This document shows, in pieces, positions 1-6,820 of a stretch of 33,820 bases of DNA (positions are counted from its first letter, which is position 1; the number at the start of each line of letters is the position of its first letter). Below the pieces are notes generated by a model, which was not told the origin of the DNA, did not search any database, and saw only the letters and a list, made by a program, of their open reading frames with translations. Source of the DNA: Nitrospirota bacterium (GTDB lineage Bacteria; Nitrospirota; Thermodesulfovibrionia; Thermodesulfovibrionales; Dissulfurispiraceae); NCBI GenBank assembly GCA_023476565.1, contig JAMCVZ010000050.1, positions 1-33,820 of the forward strand, written 5' to 3'. The position numbers and the translations under genes were made by a program.

Positions 1-1
1 G

Positions 2-133
2 TTATGTGATTTAGATGACAGAGGAAATGTTATAGAAGAGTACTGCTTTTATGAAATGATCTCCAAAGAAACCGCTCGCCCCCAATTCGGTGCTCCCATT
101 TTCGGTGCTTTTTCTCTCCCGCCTACAACGTAA
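2..133 (+). CDS. 3' end of an unidentified protein (partial)
   Basis: An open frame enters from the left edge and runs 43 codons to TAA at 131-133. It reads as acidic and soluble and ends in GAFSLPPTT; I do not recognise the family. It overlaps the end of the topoisomerase fragment on the other strand, so at most one of the two frames is original coding sequence in this overlap. The topoisomerase similarity stops at about position 125, which would fit a recombination junction bringing this frame in. Evidence is only frame openness, so confidence is low. Confidence 0.25.
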   Translation, partial: LCDLDDRGNVIEEYCFYEMISKETARPQFGAPIFGAFSLPPTT

Positions 134-486
134 TCAAGAACCTCATCTACGAGCAACTGCCCTTCCCTATCTGGATCACCGACATGTACAATCTCATCAG
201 CCTTTCCTATAAGCTCCTTCACTTTTTTGAAATGATCCTTTGTATGAGAGGAAACAAGAAGCTTCCAGGATGACGGAATAATGGGAAGGTGATCGATCCT
301 CCAGGACTTGTATCCCTCATTGTATTCTTCGGGCATGGCTTGTCGTAAAACGTGGCCCACAAGCCAGGTTGCAAGCCCTCCCCCGGTCTCATAATAGCCG
401 TCTTTCCGGGCTATTGGACCGGATAAGTTCTTTGCGAGCTCCACGGCAACAGATGGTTTCTCAGCAATGTACAGACGTAGTGGCAT
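49..486 (-). CDS. topB: Topoisomerase III Toprim fragment (truncated)
   Basis: This encodes only the N-terminal Toprim domain of a type IA DNA topoisomerase (topoisomerase III, plasmid type). Residues 4-12 give the conserved YIAEKPSVA start, and HVGDPDREGQLLVDE near residues 102-116 carries the DxDxEG metal-binding motif. Full enzymes are about 600-700 residues and contain the active-site tyrosine in a later domain. Here the frame stops at residue 145, and family resemblance is lost after DYVV at about residue 120, so the product cannot be a complete topoisomerase. The ATG directly abuts the TAA of the upstream gene (TAAATG), indicating one transcript with the sigma and rep genes. topB genes are common on conjugative plasmids and ICEs. 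I infer a rearrangement near 120-130, although a free-standing Toprim protein is not excluded. Confidence 0.6.
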   Translation of the reverse strand: MPLRLYIAEKPSVAVELAKNLSGPIARKDGYYETGGGLATWLVGHVLRQAMPEEYNEGYKSWRIDHLPIIPSSWKLLVSSHTKDHFKKVKELIGKADEIVHVGDPDREGQLLVDEVLDYVVGGREKAPKMGAPNWGRAVSLEIIS

Positions 487-951
487 TTACGATCTCCTTC
501 TTGCATTTGTAATGAGCGACGCAAAAGGGTCGCCTATATGTATTGATCTTCGAGACTTCAATTGAAAATGAGCGACGACATATTTTTCTGGTGGTATGTC
601 CACTGGATCGATAGAGGCGGCTATCAGGGACTTGATCCACTGGAAAACAAGATTGCAGTTGTGGACGCCTCGAGTAAAAAAAAGAATGTCCGCGCCGGGC
701 TTAACCCCCGGTACGATCCGCCCCGGCTCTCCGGGCCATATTGAGCGGCAAATATAGTATTCTGCCTTTGTGGTGCCGTAAGAGTTTCTTTCATAGACGT
801 GCAAGGCAAAAATGGAGTCAGGCGCAAAGCAATGAACCATTGCCTTATTGTCAAACTTATAACTGAAAGGTATTGATTCACGAGAATTGCCGAATTCCAG
901 TTTTACGTGGCCGTTATCTTTTTCATCGGTATAAACTTCCGTTAAATACAT
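487..951 (-). CDS. Hypothetical protein of the mobile element
   Basis: A 154-residue soluble protein with no family I recognise. It has a mixed alpha/beta composition, no signal peptide or membrane segment, and a basic C-terminus ending in NARRRS. Its ATG lies inside the last codons of the sigma factor gene (10-nt overlap) and its TAA touches the topB-fragment ATG, so it is almost certainly translationally coupled in a rep-sigma-orf-topB operon. Its position beside topB suggests a DNA-processing or element-maintenance role, but this is context only. Base composition is AT-richer than the chromosomal genes to the right. Confidence 0.6.
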   Translation of the reverse strand: MYLTEVYTDEKDNGHVKLEFGNSRESIPFSYKFDNKAMVHCFAPDSIFALHVYERNSYGTTKAEYYICRSIWPGEPGRIVPGVKPGADILFFTRGVHNCNLVFQWIKSLIAASIDPVDIPPEKYVVAHFQLKSRRSIHIGDPFASLITNARRRS

Positions 952-1859
952 GTGACCCCATGAGAAAAAAAGTATTTTCTAATTTTATTCATGGCTCTTT
1001 TTTCGGACAGCCAAATAGAATCAGCAGTAGTATTGAGTTCTTTTGCAATCTCTGCTTGAGTAGCGCCGCCAGAACGAGCTGACAGCCCATAACGGCGCTC
1101 CAGTATATAGCGCTGCCGTGGAGTAAGAGTATCGAGGGCTTTATGAAGGAGCTCCCTTCGATAAAAATCGTCCTCGAAAGAATTTCTAAAGTCAGTGAAC
1201 GATTCGAGTGCATGTTTAACTTTGGAATCGTCATTGGGTGAGACAGCGTGAGGAAGCGTAAGGATATGGACTACGAGCTTTTCATTAAAACCTGTCTTGG
1301 TGGATATTGTCTTAATGTCCGGCTCCTGGCCGTTTAATAATACGTGTTGGTCAATTGCTTTGCGAACTCGGCGATATTTTGAACGCAGTTTCTCGGGTAT
1401 GCTTATAAGCTGCCGTTCGGATAACCCGTCTATTATTGCATTTTCTATTTTAATTTGAGCATATGTGCTGAATTTATAACCAAGAGAGGGATCATATAAT
1501 TTTACTGCCTTAAAGAGGCCTAAATTTCCGTCTGAAATGAGTTCAAGCATAGACCGTCCGCTTACATAAGTAATTTTGGAAGCTACATAAACCACCAAGC
1601 GCAGATTCGCGGAAATGAGTTTGTTTCTTGCTTCTTCATTTCCATTTTGTGATGCAATTGCTAATTCATTTGTAGTGTCTTGGTCTATGCGATCTATTTT
1701 AGAAATATCTCTTAGGTATGCTGCGAGAGAATTATACTCACGCCCCTTTCCAGGGAAGGGATATATGATAAAATCAGCTTTTTTTCGATTCCCCTTTTTA
1801 GGTAAAGATTGCGCTGGTGTATTTTCATTTAAAGGTGCCCTTTCCAAGAGTCCTTGCAT
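942..1859 (-). CDS. RpoD-like sigma-70 factor on mobile element
   Basis: A 305-residue sigma-70 family factor. A region 1.2-like segment (LAAYLRDISKIDRID, about 45-60) precedes region 2 (NLRLVVYVASK, then LISDGNLGLFKAVKLYDP and YKFSTYAQIKIENAIIDG, about 85-150). Region 3 covers about 150-220. Region 4 (LTPRQRYILERRYGL, then TQAEIAKELNTTADSIWLSEKRAMNKI) covers about 245-298. The layout is that of primary or group 2 sigmas, without the acidic 1.1 domain, rather than ECF or flagellar types. Region 2 departs from RpoD: the tryptophan-rich melting motif is replaced by YAQIKIENA. It lies 4 nt downstream of repA in the same direction. I infer that the element recruits host RNA polymerase to its own promoters. 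Confidence is high for the family and low for the targets. Confidence 0.88.
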   Translation of the reverse strand: MQGLLERAPLNENTPAQSLPKKGNRKKADFIIYPFPGKGREYNSLAAYLRDISKIDRIDQDTTNELAIASQNGNEEARNKLISANLRLVVYVASKITYVSGRSMLELISDGNLGLFKAVKLYDPSLGYKFSTYAQIKIENAIIDGLSERQLISIPEKLRSKYRRVRKAIDQHVLLNGQEPDIKTISTKTGFNEKLVVHILTLPHAVSPNDDSKVKHALESFTDFRNSFEDDFYRRELLHKALDTLTPRQRYILERRYGLSARSGGATQAEIAKELNTTADSIWLSEKRAMNKIRKYFFSHGVTCI

Positions 1860-1863
1860 TCCC

Positions 1864-3207
1864 CTAGCCTCCTGGTACTTTGTGATGCTTTTTTAGAATT
1901 TCTATAAATTCTTTTGAAACTCCCGAGCGATCCTCGTCAGATGGCGGAAGAAAGCTTTCCTTGAGCTTTCTTTTTTCTTCATCTTCGGAAATTCTTGCGC
2001 TTAATTCTATGTTGAGCTTGTTTATAGCGCCGGCGGAAGAAAAAATTGAGATTGCATAACTTGAGGATGTAATGAAGGAATCAGACGACCTGAAGAACTG
2101 AAGGACAAGGTTTTTCAAGTCGTCGTCGGAAAAAACACTAATAAGACCCGCGATAGAGTCTTCGTCTTTTTTGCTGATATAAGGTTTCTTATTAAACTTT
2201 TGAGAGTATTTCTTCGTGAAGAAGTTTTTGAACCTTTCGGCCCTAGAGAGGCCTTCGCTTTTTTGAAGGTCTTCGTATTCCGCTTTTATGGTGTCATGCC
2301 CTGTGATTATTTTCCCTGGGTAATAGTTAATGAGCCAGTCTTTTTTGTCTTCAGTCTTCTCCCATTCGACATCCGAAAGATAGCCTTTTTTGTAGAGATC
2401 TTCGCAGAAACGATCTACGATTTTCTTTGCATCGGAGAGGTACGCTTGCCTTTCACACGGAAATAACTGGCACTGGGTAGAATACCTCAGATTGACAGAC
2501 TTCTTTACTGCAAAGAACTTTGGGTCGAGGATCTCGAAGAGTCTGCGGGCTCCTGGGCGTTTCAGGCCCATGTAGAATTCATAGTCTATTGGCTTAACGA
2601 ATCTGTTGTTGATATTCGAAAGTAGGTAATCATCAATGGTTATAAAATTACTTTCCGATTTGTTGCCCTTCTCATCCTGTTCACCAGTGAATACTGCCTT
2701 CATAAAAGGTCTGAATATCTCTTCTCTTGTCCTGTACTTGCCGGTCTCTTTGATCAAGTAGGCATTGAAAGTATGAACTGTAGTCAAGGTCATTCTCTTA
2801 ACAGCATTTTTTGCCAGTTCAACATTTTCGTATTTATATGCTTTCCTAGCTAACTTGAGAAGACGGCTCCAGGACGTGATCTCATAAGGATTCTGTACCG
2901 GTTTCGAAAGAGTCTCTATGTCCCACATGATCGCAAAGAATATATCCTTGTCAAACGGCCCCGGCAGTCCGCCGTATTTGAGTTTCCCAAACTTGCCTTC
3001 CAACTCCTTAGGGATATCCTGGGAAGTGACCAGCCATTCAATTTTTCGGTCGTCTTTTTGGATATGGCATTGGATACACCCTGGTTTCCCTGCCTTGTCC
3101 TTGTCAAGAGTAAAGAGTGGGAACGTAAGTAGGTTTACCTCCAGACGAACCGTCTGGCTCAGAGAGCCTGTTTGCACAGGCTTTTTTTCGAGCTGTTCGT
3201 TCCTCAT
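1864..3207 (-). CDS. repA: Plasmid replication initiator protein (RepA/RPA type)
   Basis: A 447-residue protein resembling the replication initiator protein A (RPA) family of plasmids and ICEs. The N-terminal part has the family signatures: LLTFPLFTLDK at about 26-36, EWLVTSQD at about 57-64, and GLPGPFDKDIFFAIMWDIE at about 80-98, followed by helical, winged-helix-like segments. The C-terminal 100 residues are charged and may be a divergent tail. It should bind the iterons lying about 110-330 bp upstream of its start and recruit host replication proteins. The ATG at 3207 overlaps a short upstream frame (ATGA) and its Shine-Dalgarno is weak, so translation may be coupled or low. It heads the minus-strand operon. 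Family assignment is from remembered motifs, not a search. Confidence 0.75.
   Translation of the reverse strand: MRNEQLEKKPVQTGSLSQTVRLEVNLLTFPLFTLDKDKAGKPGCIQCHIQKDDRKIEWLVTSQDIPKELEGKFGKLKYGGLPGPFDKDIFFAIMWDIETLSKPVQNPYEITSWSRLLKLARKAYKYENVELAKNAVKRMTLTTVHTFNAYLIKETGKYRTREEIFRPFMKAVFTGEQDEKGNKSESNFITIDDYLLSNINNRFVKPIDYEFYMGLKRPGARRLFEILDPKFFAVKKSVNLRYSTQCQLFPCERQAYLSDAKKIVDRFCEDLYKKGYLSDVEWEKTEDKKDWLINYYPGKIITGHDTIKAEYEDLQKSEGLSRAERFKNFFTKKYSQKFNKKPYISKKDEDSIAGLISVFSDDDLKNLVLQFFRSSDSFITSSSYAISIFSSAGAINKLNIELSARISEDEEKRKLKESFLPPSDEDRSGVSKEFIEILKKHHKVPGG
3165..3188 (+). terminator. Rho-independent terminator antisense to the repA start
   Basis: AGCCTG and CAGGCT form a 6-bp stem around TTTGCA, followed directly by a run of seven T. 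On the plus strand this is a good intrinsic terminator. It lies inside the first codons of repA, pointing away from the repA reading direction. Just before it, 3141-3157 is a perfect CCAGACG-AAC-CGTCTGG hairpin. The pair resembles the end of a countertranscribed RNA that could control repA. Confidence 0.5.
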
Positions 3208-3249
3208 AAGCTGCCCATGAGGGAGAGAGCCCTTCCCTCTCTCTGAAAG

Positions 3250-3275
3250 CCTCTAAAAACCTCTAAAAACCTCTG
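3250..3275. repeat. Short tandem repeat between repA and the iterons
   Basis: CCTCTAAAAA occurs twice in tandem (3250-3259, 3260-3269), followed by a third partial CCTCTG unit. It lies between the repA start and the iterons and could be part of the replication origin, for example an unwinding or spacer segment. Function is inferred from position only. Confidence 0.5.
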
Positions 3276-3320
3276 CTTTTTTGTAGAATGGCTTCTGTCA
3301 AGGGTTTGAGGCCGATTCTC

Positions 3321-3538
3321 TCGACCGAAAGGGGTATATGAATTCGACCGAAAGGGGTATATTCTCTCGACCGAAAGGGGTATATGAATTCGACTGAAAA
3401 GGGTATTCTCTCGACCGAAAGGGGTATATGAATTCGACTGAAAAGGGTATTCTCTCGACCGAAAGTGACATTGAATTCGACTGAAAAGGGTATATTCTCT
3501 CGACCGAAAGTGACATTGAATTCGACCGGAAAAGGAAA
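3321..3538. repeat. Iteron array, probable replication origin
   Basis: About ten directly repeated units with the core TCGACCGAAAGGGGTAT or the variants TCGACTGAAAAGGGTAT and TCGACCGAAAGTGACAT start at 3321, 3344, 3367, 3390, 3411, 3434, 3455, 3477, 3500 and 3522. Spacing is 21-23 bp, about two helical turns, so all sites face one side of the DNA. The last unit is degenerate. The flanks of units alternate mostly between CTC and GAAT before the core. Position directly upstream of a RepA-type initiator, and unit size, are classic for an iteron oriV that also autoregulates rep. A CRISPR array is excluded because there are no unique spacers. Confidence 0.88.
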
Positions 3539-3674
3539 ACCCTTCATCGAGAAAATGTTTTGACCTTGAAAGGTAATATGGCTGAAGGATAGAATAAAAA
3601 TGAACAACTTGAGGGTCGTTCAATACTCGTTCAGAAGCTCTAAGGAATGATCTTATAAAACGGTAAATAGGGCA

Positions 3675-3698
3675 GGTTCGAATCTCACCCCCTCCGCT
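3675..3698 (+). other. tRNA-Ser 3' end fragment, probable attachment site
   Basis: The 24 nt comprise a T-arm 3' portion (GGTTCGAATCTCAC), a 7-nt acceptor strand (CCCCTCC) and discriminator G, as in the 3' end of a tRNA-Ser that would start GGAGGGG. The sequence to its left (AGGGCA) does not pair to complete the T-stem, and no tRNA 5' part lies within 100 bp. This is therefore a fragment, not a gene. Such copies mark the distal end (attR) of elements integrated into a tRNA 3' end. Its orientation predicts the intact tRNA-Ser to the left, beyond the window, with the element in between. No integrase is visible here. The stretch 3208-3773 holds otherwise only the repeats above. Confidence 0.65.
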
Positions 3699-3773
3699 CT
3701 CTTTTCCTTCTGGTAGCCAAAAGACTCGAGAGGCTGACAAGGACAAAAGGAACATCCTCTGACTGAGGGGCTG

Positions 3774-4502
3774 TTACCTTTCTATCTTTATCTTTAAAAC
3801 TGCAAGAATAATAACCCCGATCATAAAGCATATGCCTCCGACCAGCGCCCAGTAAGCGCCCGGATCTTTGCTGAACTGGAGGAGGATAGCCTTTTCAGGG
3901 AATGCCTGCAGGTCTTTTACATTGATGTTGAGGCCGGCCTGTAAGGAGGGGCTATTGGGTTTGATAGTATCTTTCAATACCTTCCCATTATTCATCATGT
4001 ATTCGACAGCAACCGCCCAATCAGTCATGTATCCCTTGGGATCGATCTGTATGTCTATAGCTTTAATAACGAAAGTAGTATTGCCGGGGATTTCGAATGA
4101 AGAGCCTTCACGCGCAACCGCCATGCCCTGAGCGCTTCCTGTGGCGCTGAGCAAGTGGGCAAGGAGGATAAAGAGAAACCCGATGTGGATTATCTGCGGC
4201 GAGATGAGGAGGAGCCACTGTGTTACTTTTCTCTTTTTTATTATTGACTCAATGCTGCACACGAGGGTGTTTGCGGTAAGGACCGCAAGAATCCCTATGG
4301 AGAGCCAGAGCCACCAGGTTATGCTGAGAGGCTGCTCTTGAAGCCATATGAAGAGAGGCGCGGAATGGATCGACTGGAACTCCTGTCTGGCAGGCATGAT
4401 ATAGGCGCCGGCAAGGAGCATGATTGTCAGAATGCTCAGAGACCAGATGGCTGTCCTGAGCGAGAGGAAGAATTCCACTAAGTGTTTGAGCAGGGCTTTC
4501 AT
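3774..4502 (-). CDS. resB: Cytochrome c biogenesis protein ResB-like
   Basis: A 242-residue ResB/Ccs1 homologue of the system II cytochrome c maturation complex, which chaperones apocytochrome and works with the heme exporter CcsA at the outer face of the membrane. Three N-terminal membrane segments lie near 14-34, 58-78 and 93-118, with the family-like LSLRTAIWSLSILTIML in the first. A roughly 95-residue extracytoplasmic domain follows, then a last membrane segment near 215-236. It is short; many ResB proteins are 330-450 residues or more, so this is the compact form. Its ATG follows the stop of ccsA with no gap (ccsA is upstream on the minus strand), so the two are coupled. The presence of c-type heme motifs in the sensor kinase at 14063 fits a need for this machinery. 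Confidence 0.82.
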   Translation of the reverse strand: MKALLKHLVEFFLSLRTAIWSLSILTIMLLAGAYIMPARQEFQSIHSAPLFIWLQEQPLSITWWLWLSIGILAVLTANTLVCSIESIIKKRKVTQWLLLISPQIIHIGFLFILLAHLLSATGSAQGMAVAREGSSFEIPGNTTFVIKAIDIQIDPKGYMTDWAVAVEYMMNNGKVLKDTIKPNSPSLQAGLNINVKDLQAFPEKAILLQFSKDPGAYWALVGGICFMIGVIILAVLKIKIER

Positions 4503-5216
4503 TTAAAAGCTGTGCGAGCTCTTCATCAGAAGACTCACGCCGAGATAGGTGAATAATACGACCCCAAAGCCCGCAATGCCCAGAATTACAAGCGGCCTCC
4601 CCATCCACCACTGCCGCAATCTCGCATGGAGGTAGAGGCTGTAAAATATCCATAAAATGGATGTCCAGAGCTCTTTCGGCGTCCAGAGCCAGTATGATCC
4701 CCACGCAAGGTATGCCCATATGCCGCCGAATATCATGGATAACGAGAATAAGCAGTAGCCGATAAATATCGATTTGTACTGCATGCCCTCAAAAGAGCTG
4801 TCTTTCTCTCTCAGGTACAAATAACCGAGTACGGCTGCGACCCCGAAGAGCGCATAAGATAAAAACGCCAGCACCACATGGGCTTCGAACCAGAGGGTCC
4901 TGAGCACAGGCGGCAGCAGTGAATTGTGCTGTTTTGAGACAAGGGCAAACGCGGTGAAGACAGAAGATGTAACCGCAATCCCGTAATGAAACCTTGAATG
5001 CCCTTTCAACGCAAAGCCGAACGGGATGGAGAATGCCGCTACAGATGCGGAAAGGAAAACGAGCGTGTCATGCGGCCCGACAAGAGGAAGTCTGCCGAGC
5101 TCGAGACCCCGTGAAACTATATAGGCTGTCTGGATTATAAGTCCGGCATACAGGAGCGGCCTTTTAAAAAGGCTGAAGAAATAAAGGGCGCATGAGGATG
5201 CGAGTAGTATGAGCAT
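4503..5216 (-). CDS. ccsA: Cytochrome c assembly protein CcsA/ResC
   Basis: A 237-residue polytopic membrane protein of the heme-handling CcsA/ResC family. The tryptophan-rich WWD region is clear: AYLAWGSYWLWTPKELWTSILW near residues 168-189. Candidate heme-ligand histidines lie in FEAHVVLAFLSYALFG and in YLHARLRQWW. About seven to eight hydrophobic segments span nearly the whole chain. One oddity: the usual WGxxWxWDPKE has T (codon ACG) where D is expected. It is first in the ccsA-resB pair and divergent from the DUF4912 gene across 178 bp. The aspartate change does not remove the tryptophans thought to shape the heme site, so I expect it to be functional. Confidence 0.88.
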   Translation of the reverse strand: MLILLASSCALYFFSLFKRPLLYAGLIIQTAYIVSRGLELGRLPLVGPHDTLVFLSASVAAFSIPFGFALKGHSRFHYGIAVTSSVFTAFALVSKQHNSLLPPVLRTLWFEAHVVLAFLSYALFGVAAVLGYLYLREKDSSFEGMQYKSIFIGYCLFSLSMIFGGIWAYLAWGSYWLWTPKELWTSILWIFYSLYLHARLRQWWMGRPLVILGIAGFGVVLFTYLGVSLLMKSSHSF

Positions 5217-5292
5217 ATGGGAGATATTTTACATTATTTTGGAAGCCGGAGGCAGAAGAAATGATGTAGGTTTGTTCAATTTTAGCCGGCAA

Positions 5293-5323
5293 TTGGAAGT
5301 TTATCGTCTTGTTGTTATATAAT
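5293..5323 (+). promoter_or_regulatory. Possible sigma-70 promoter of the DUF4912 gene
   Basis: TTGGAA at 5293-5298 and a perfect TATAAT at 5318-5323 are separated by 19 bp, about 70 bp upstream of the ATG at 5395. The spacing is longer than ideal. The -10 sits in a small near-palindrome GTTATATAATAAC. Confidence 0.4.
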
Positions 5324-5394
5324 AACGGGCATAAAGTAACTTATTGGTCTTTAAGGTATTAATTGCCTCTCTTTAAATACGATGGGGGTATGAC

Positions 5395-6543
5395 ATGGGA
5401 AAGCAGGACCTCAGGGATAGAAGTATTGCAGAATTAAGGGCTAGGGCAAAGAAATCGGGCATCACGGCCAAAAGAGGATGGGGGAAAGAGGATTTCATAA
5501 AGGCCTTATCAAAAGAGAGAGTTGCAAAAACAGCCCCCAGGAAACCAGTGGGGGAAGAAACTATAAAAAAGACCATGAAGAAGATCCAAAAGAAAGCTGA
5601 AAGGAAGATCCAAAAGAAAACTCAAAAGAAAGCGGCTCCTCAAGGGCGTCCTGAGAAAAAGGTAAAGCCAAAGGCTGTTCCTAAGAAAATATCAAAGGGG
5701 ATAAAGCCGGCTAAAGTTGTTAAGGCCCCCGCCAAAAATGCACCGGTAAAATCCGCTGCGAAATCTCTTGAGCAGTTGACTGTGGCCGAGCTCCGCACAT
5801 TAGCCAAAAAAAGTAATATAGCGCTAACGGGTATTAGCAGGAAAGAAGATATTATAGCAGCCGTAAACAGGGCAAAAGCCGAAAAGGAAGAGGTTAAGCC
5901 CCGACCCCCAAAGGTGAAGAAAGGCACGGCCCTGAAACCTGCCCGCAAAACCAAAGCCGCAATTGGAAAAGAGGCAAAAGCCAAGCCCGGGAAGCCTGCT
6001 AAAAGTATTGCCGTAAAGCCTGTTCCTCGGCCGAAAGAGGTGCGGAAGACGGTTGGAGAAACAAGGCCGTCTGCTGTAGCGGTATCTGCACCTGCGGAAG
6101 AGAGGAAGTCGCAAACAGAGGAGCAGGCTCCGAAAGGGGAGGCATCGCTGATAGAGATTGATAAGGATAGGATACTAACTATGCCTATAGCACCAAAGCG
6201 GCTCTATGTTTATTGGGAGATATCGGAAGATACTCTCTCCAGGCACAAGGGCAGCCTTAATCTCAAGATCATGGATGTGAAGACAGATGCTTTTTTCTAT
6301 GTGCCGATATCTGAACGGGTCGGCGAGCATTTCATCAGTGTAAGCTCTGAAGGGGATTATACAATTGAAATAGGGATTGTAGCTTACAGCGGGGAATTCG
6401 TCAATTTGGTGCAATTGAGTCCGGGAGAGGCGCGTGCTTTAGAAGCAGCGCCGGAGGGATCGATGGAAACGCCGGGATCATCCGGGGAGGGAGAGTTGCC
6501 TGAAGAATTTTTCGAGACACCGGAATCTGTAAGCTCGTATTGA
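5395..6543 (+). CDS. DUF4912 protein with two SAP/Rho-N-like motifs
   Basis: A 382-residue, very basic and alanine/lysine/proline-rich protein. Two similar helix-extension-helix motifs (LRDRSIAELRARAKKSGIT...KEDFIKAL at 6-38 and LEQLTVAELRTLAKKSNIA...KEDIIAAV at 125-157) resemble SAP or Rho N-terminal nucleic-acid-binding motifs. They are linked by histone-H1-like low-complexity tracts (50-120 and 160-245). The C-terminal part (about 255-355), with the YVYWEISEDTLSRHKG segment, is the DUF4912 domain, whose function is unknown. DUF4912 genes are often near glycogen or alpha-glucan genes, and galT-glgA lie downstream here. Start ATG 5395 follows GGGGGT. I infer a nucleic-acid- or glucan-associated scaffold. 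The basic linkers should be disordered. Confidence 0.75.
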   Translation: MGKQDLRDRSIAELRARAKKSGITAKRGWGKEDFIKALSKERVAKTAPRKPVGEETIKKTMKKIQKKAERKIQKKTQKKAAPQGRPEKKVKPKAVPKKISKGIKPAKVVKAPAKNAPVKSAAKSLEQLTVAELRTLAKKSNIALTGISRKEDIIAAVNRAKAEKEEVKPRPPKVKKGTALKPARKTKAAIGKEAKAKPGKPAKSIAVKPVPRPKEVRKTVGETRPSAVAVSAPAEERKSQTEEQAPKGEASLIEIDKDRILTMPIAPKRLYVYWEISEDTLSRHKGSLNLKIMDVKTDAFFYVPISERVGEHFISVSSEGDYTIEIGIVAYSGEFVNLVQLSPGEARALEAAPEGSMETPGSSGEGELPEEFFETPESVSSY

Positions 6544-6648
6544 AAGGATGCGAAAGATAAAAGAATCAACCTGCCTCTTAGCCCGGTTATCAACGATCCC
6601 GCGTTTATGTGTGTATCACAGACATCCTTTCAATGATATACTCCAGAT

Positions 6649-6795
6649 ATGCAACGAGATGTCAGAAGCCGCCTCTCATGGGTTGAGCTCTACCGGGCAA
6701 CTGGGGACGCAGGGTTGGTGTGCAGGAAATGCGGCATCTCCCCATGTGCGCTTTGCAGAGTGAGGGGAATGCAAATCTCATTGCATTTGGCTTAG
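6649..6795 (+). pseudogene. Remnant of an IS481-type transposase N-terminus
   Basis: A 48-codon frame in the DUF4912-RNase Z gap. Its first 33 residues (RSRLSWVELYRATGDAGLVC, then RKCGIS) match the N-terminal helix-turn-helix of IS481-like transposases as I remember it, where the sequence continues with a RPTLRKWxRRY-like helix. Here it decays to PCALCRVRG and then a stop, and no DDE catalytic domain follows. It is a scar of a former insertion. No terminal inverted repeats are identifiable. The rest of 6544-6820 holds only a short AATGCAA/TTGCATT hairpin at 6768-6787. Confidence 0.6.
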
Positions 6796-6820
6796 TTTCA
6801 CCACTTGAAGCATTAGCCCA

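Noticed and set aside
3321-3538. CRISPR array
   Set aside because: Repeats are contiguous, about 22-23 bp in period including the short AT-rich gap, with no unique spacers and no cas genes.
3585-3700. Complete tRNA-Ser gene
   Set aside because: Only the T-arm 3' part and acceptor 3' strand are present; no GGAGGGG 5' end, anticodon arm or paired T-stem can be found upstream.
3204-3755. 183-codon minus-strand frame through the iterons and tRNA fragment
   Set aside because: Its sequence is mainly the translated iteron repeats and shows no protein-like composition.
6548-6763. 71-codon plus-strand frame after the DUF4912 gene
   Set aside because: It has no recognisable domain and runs in a different frame from the transposase remnant, which better explains this segment.
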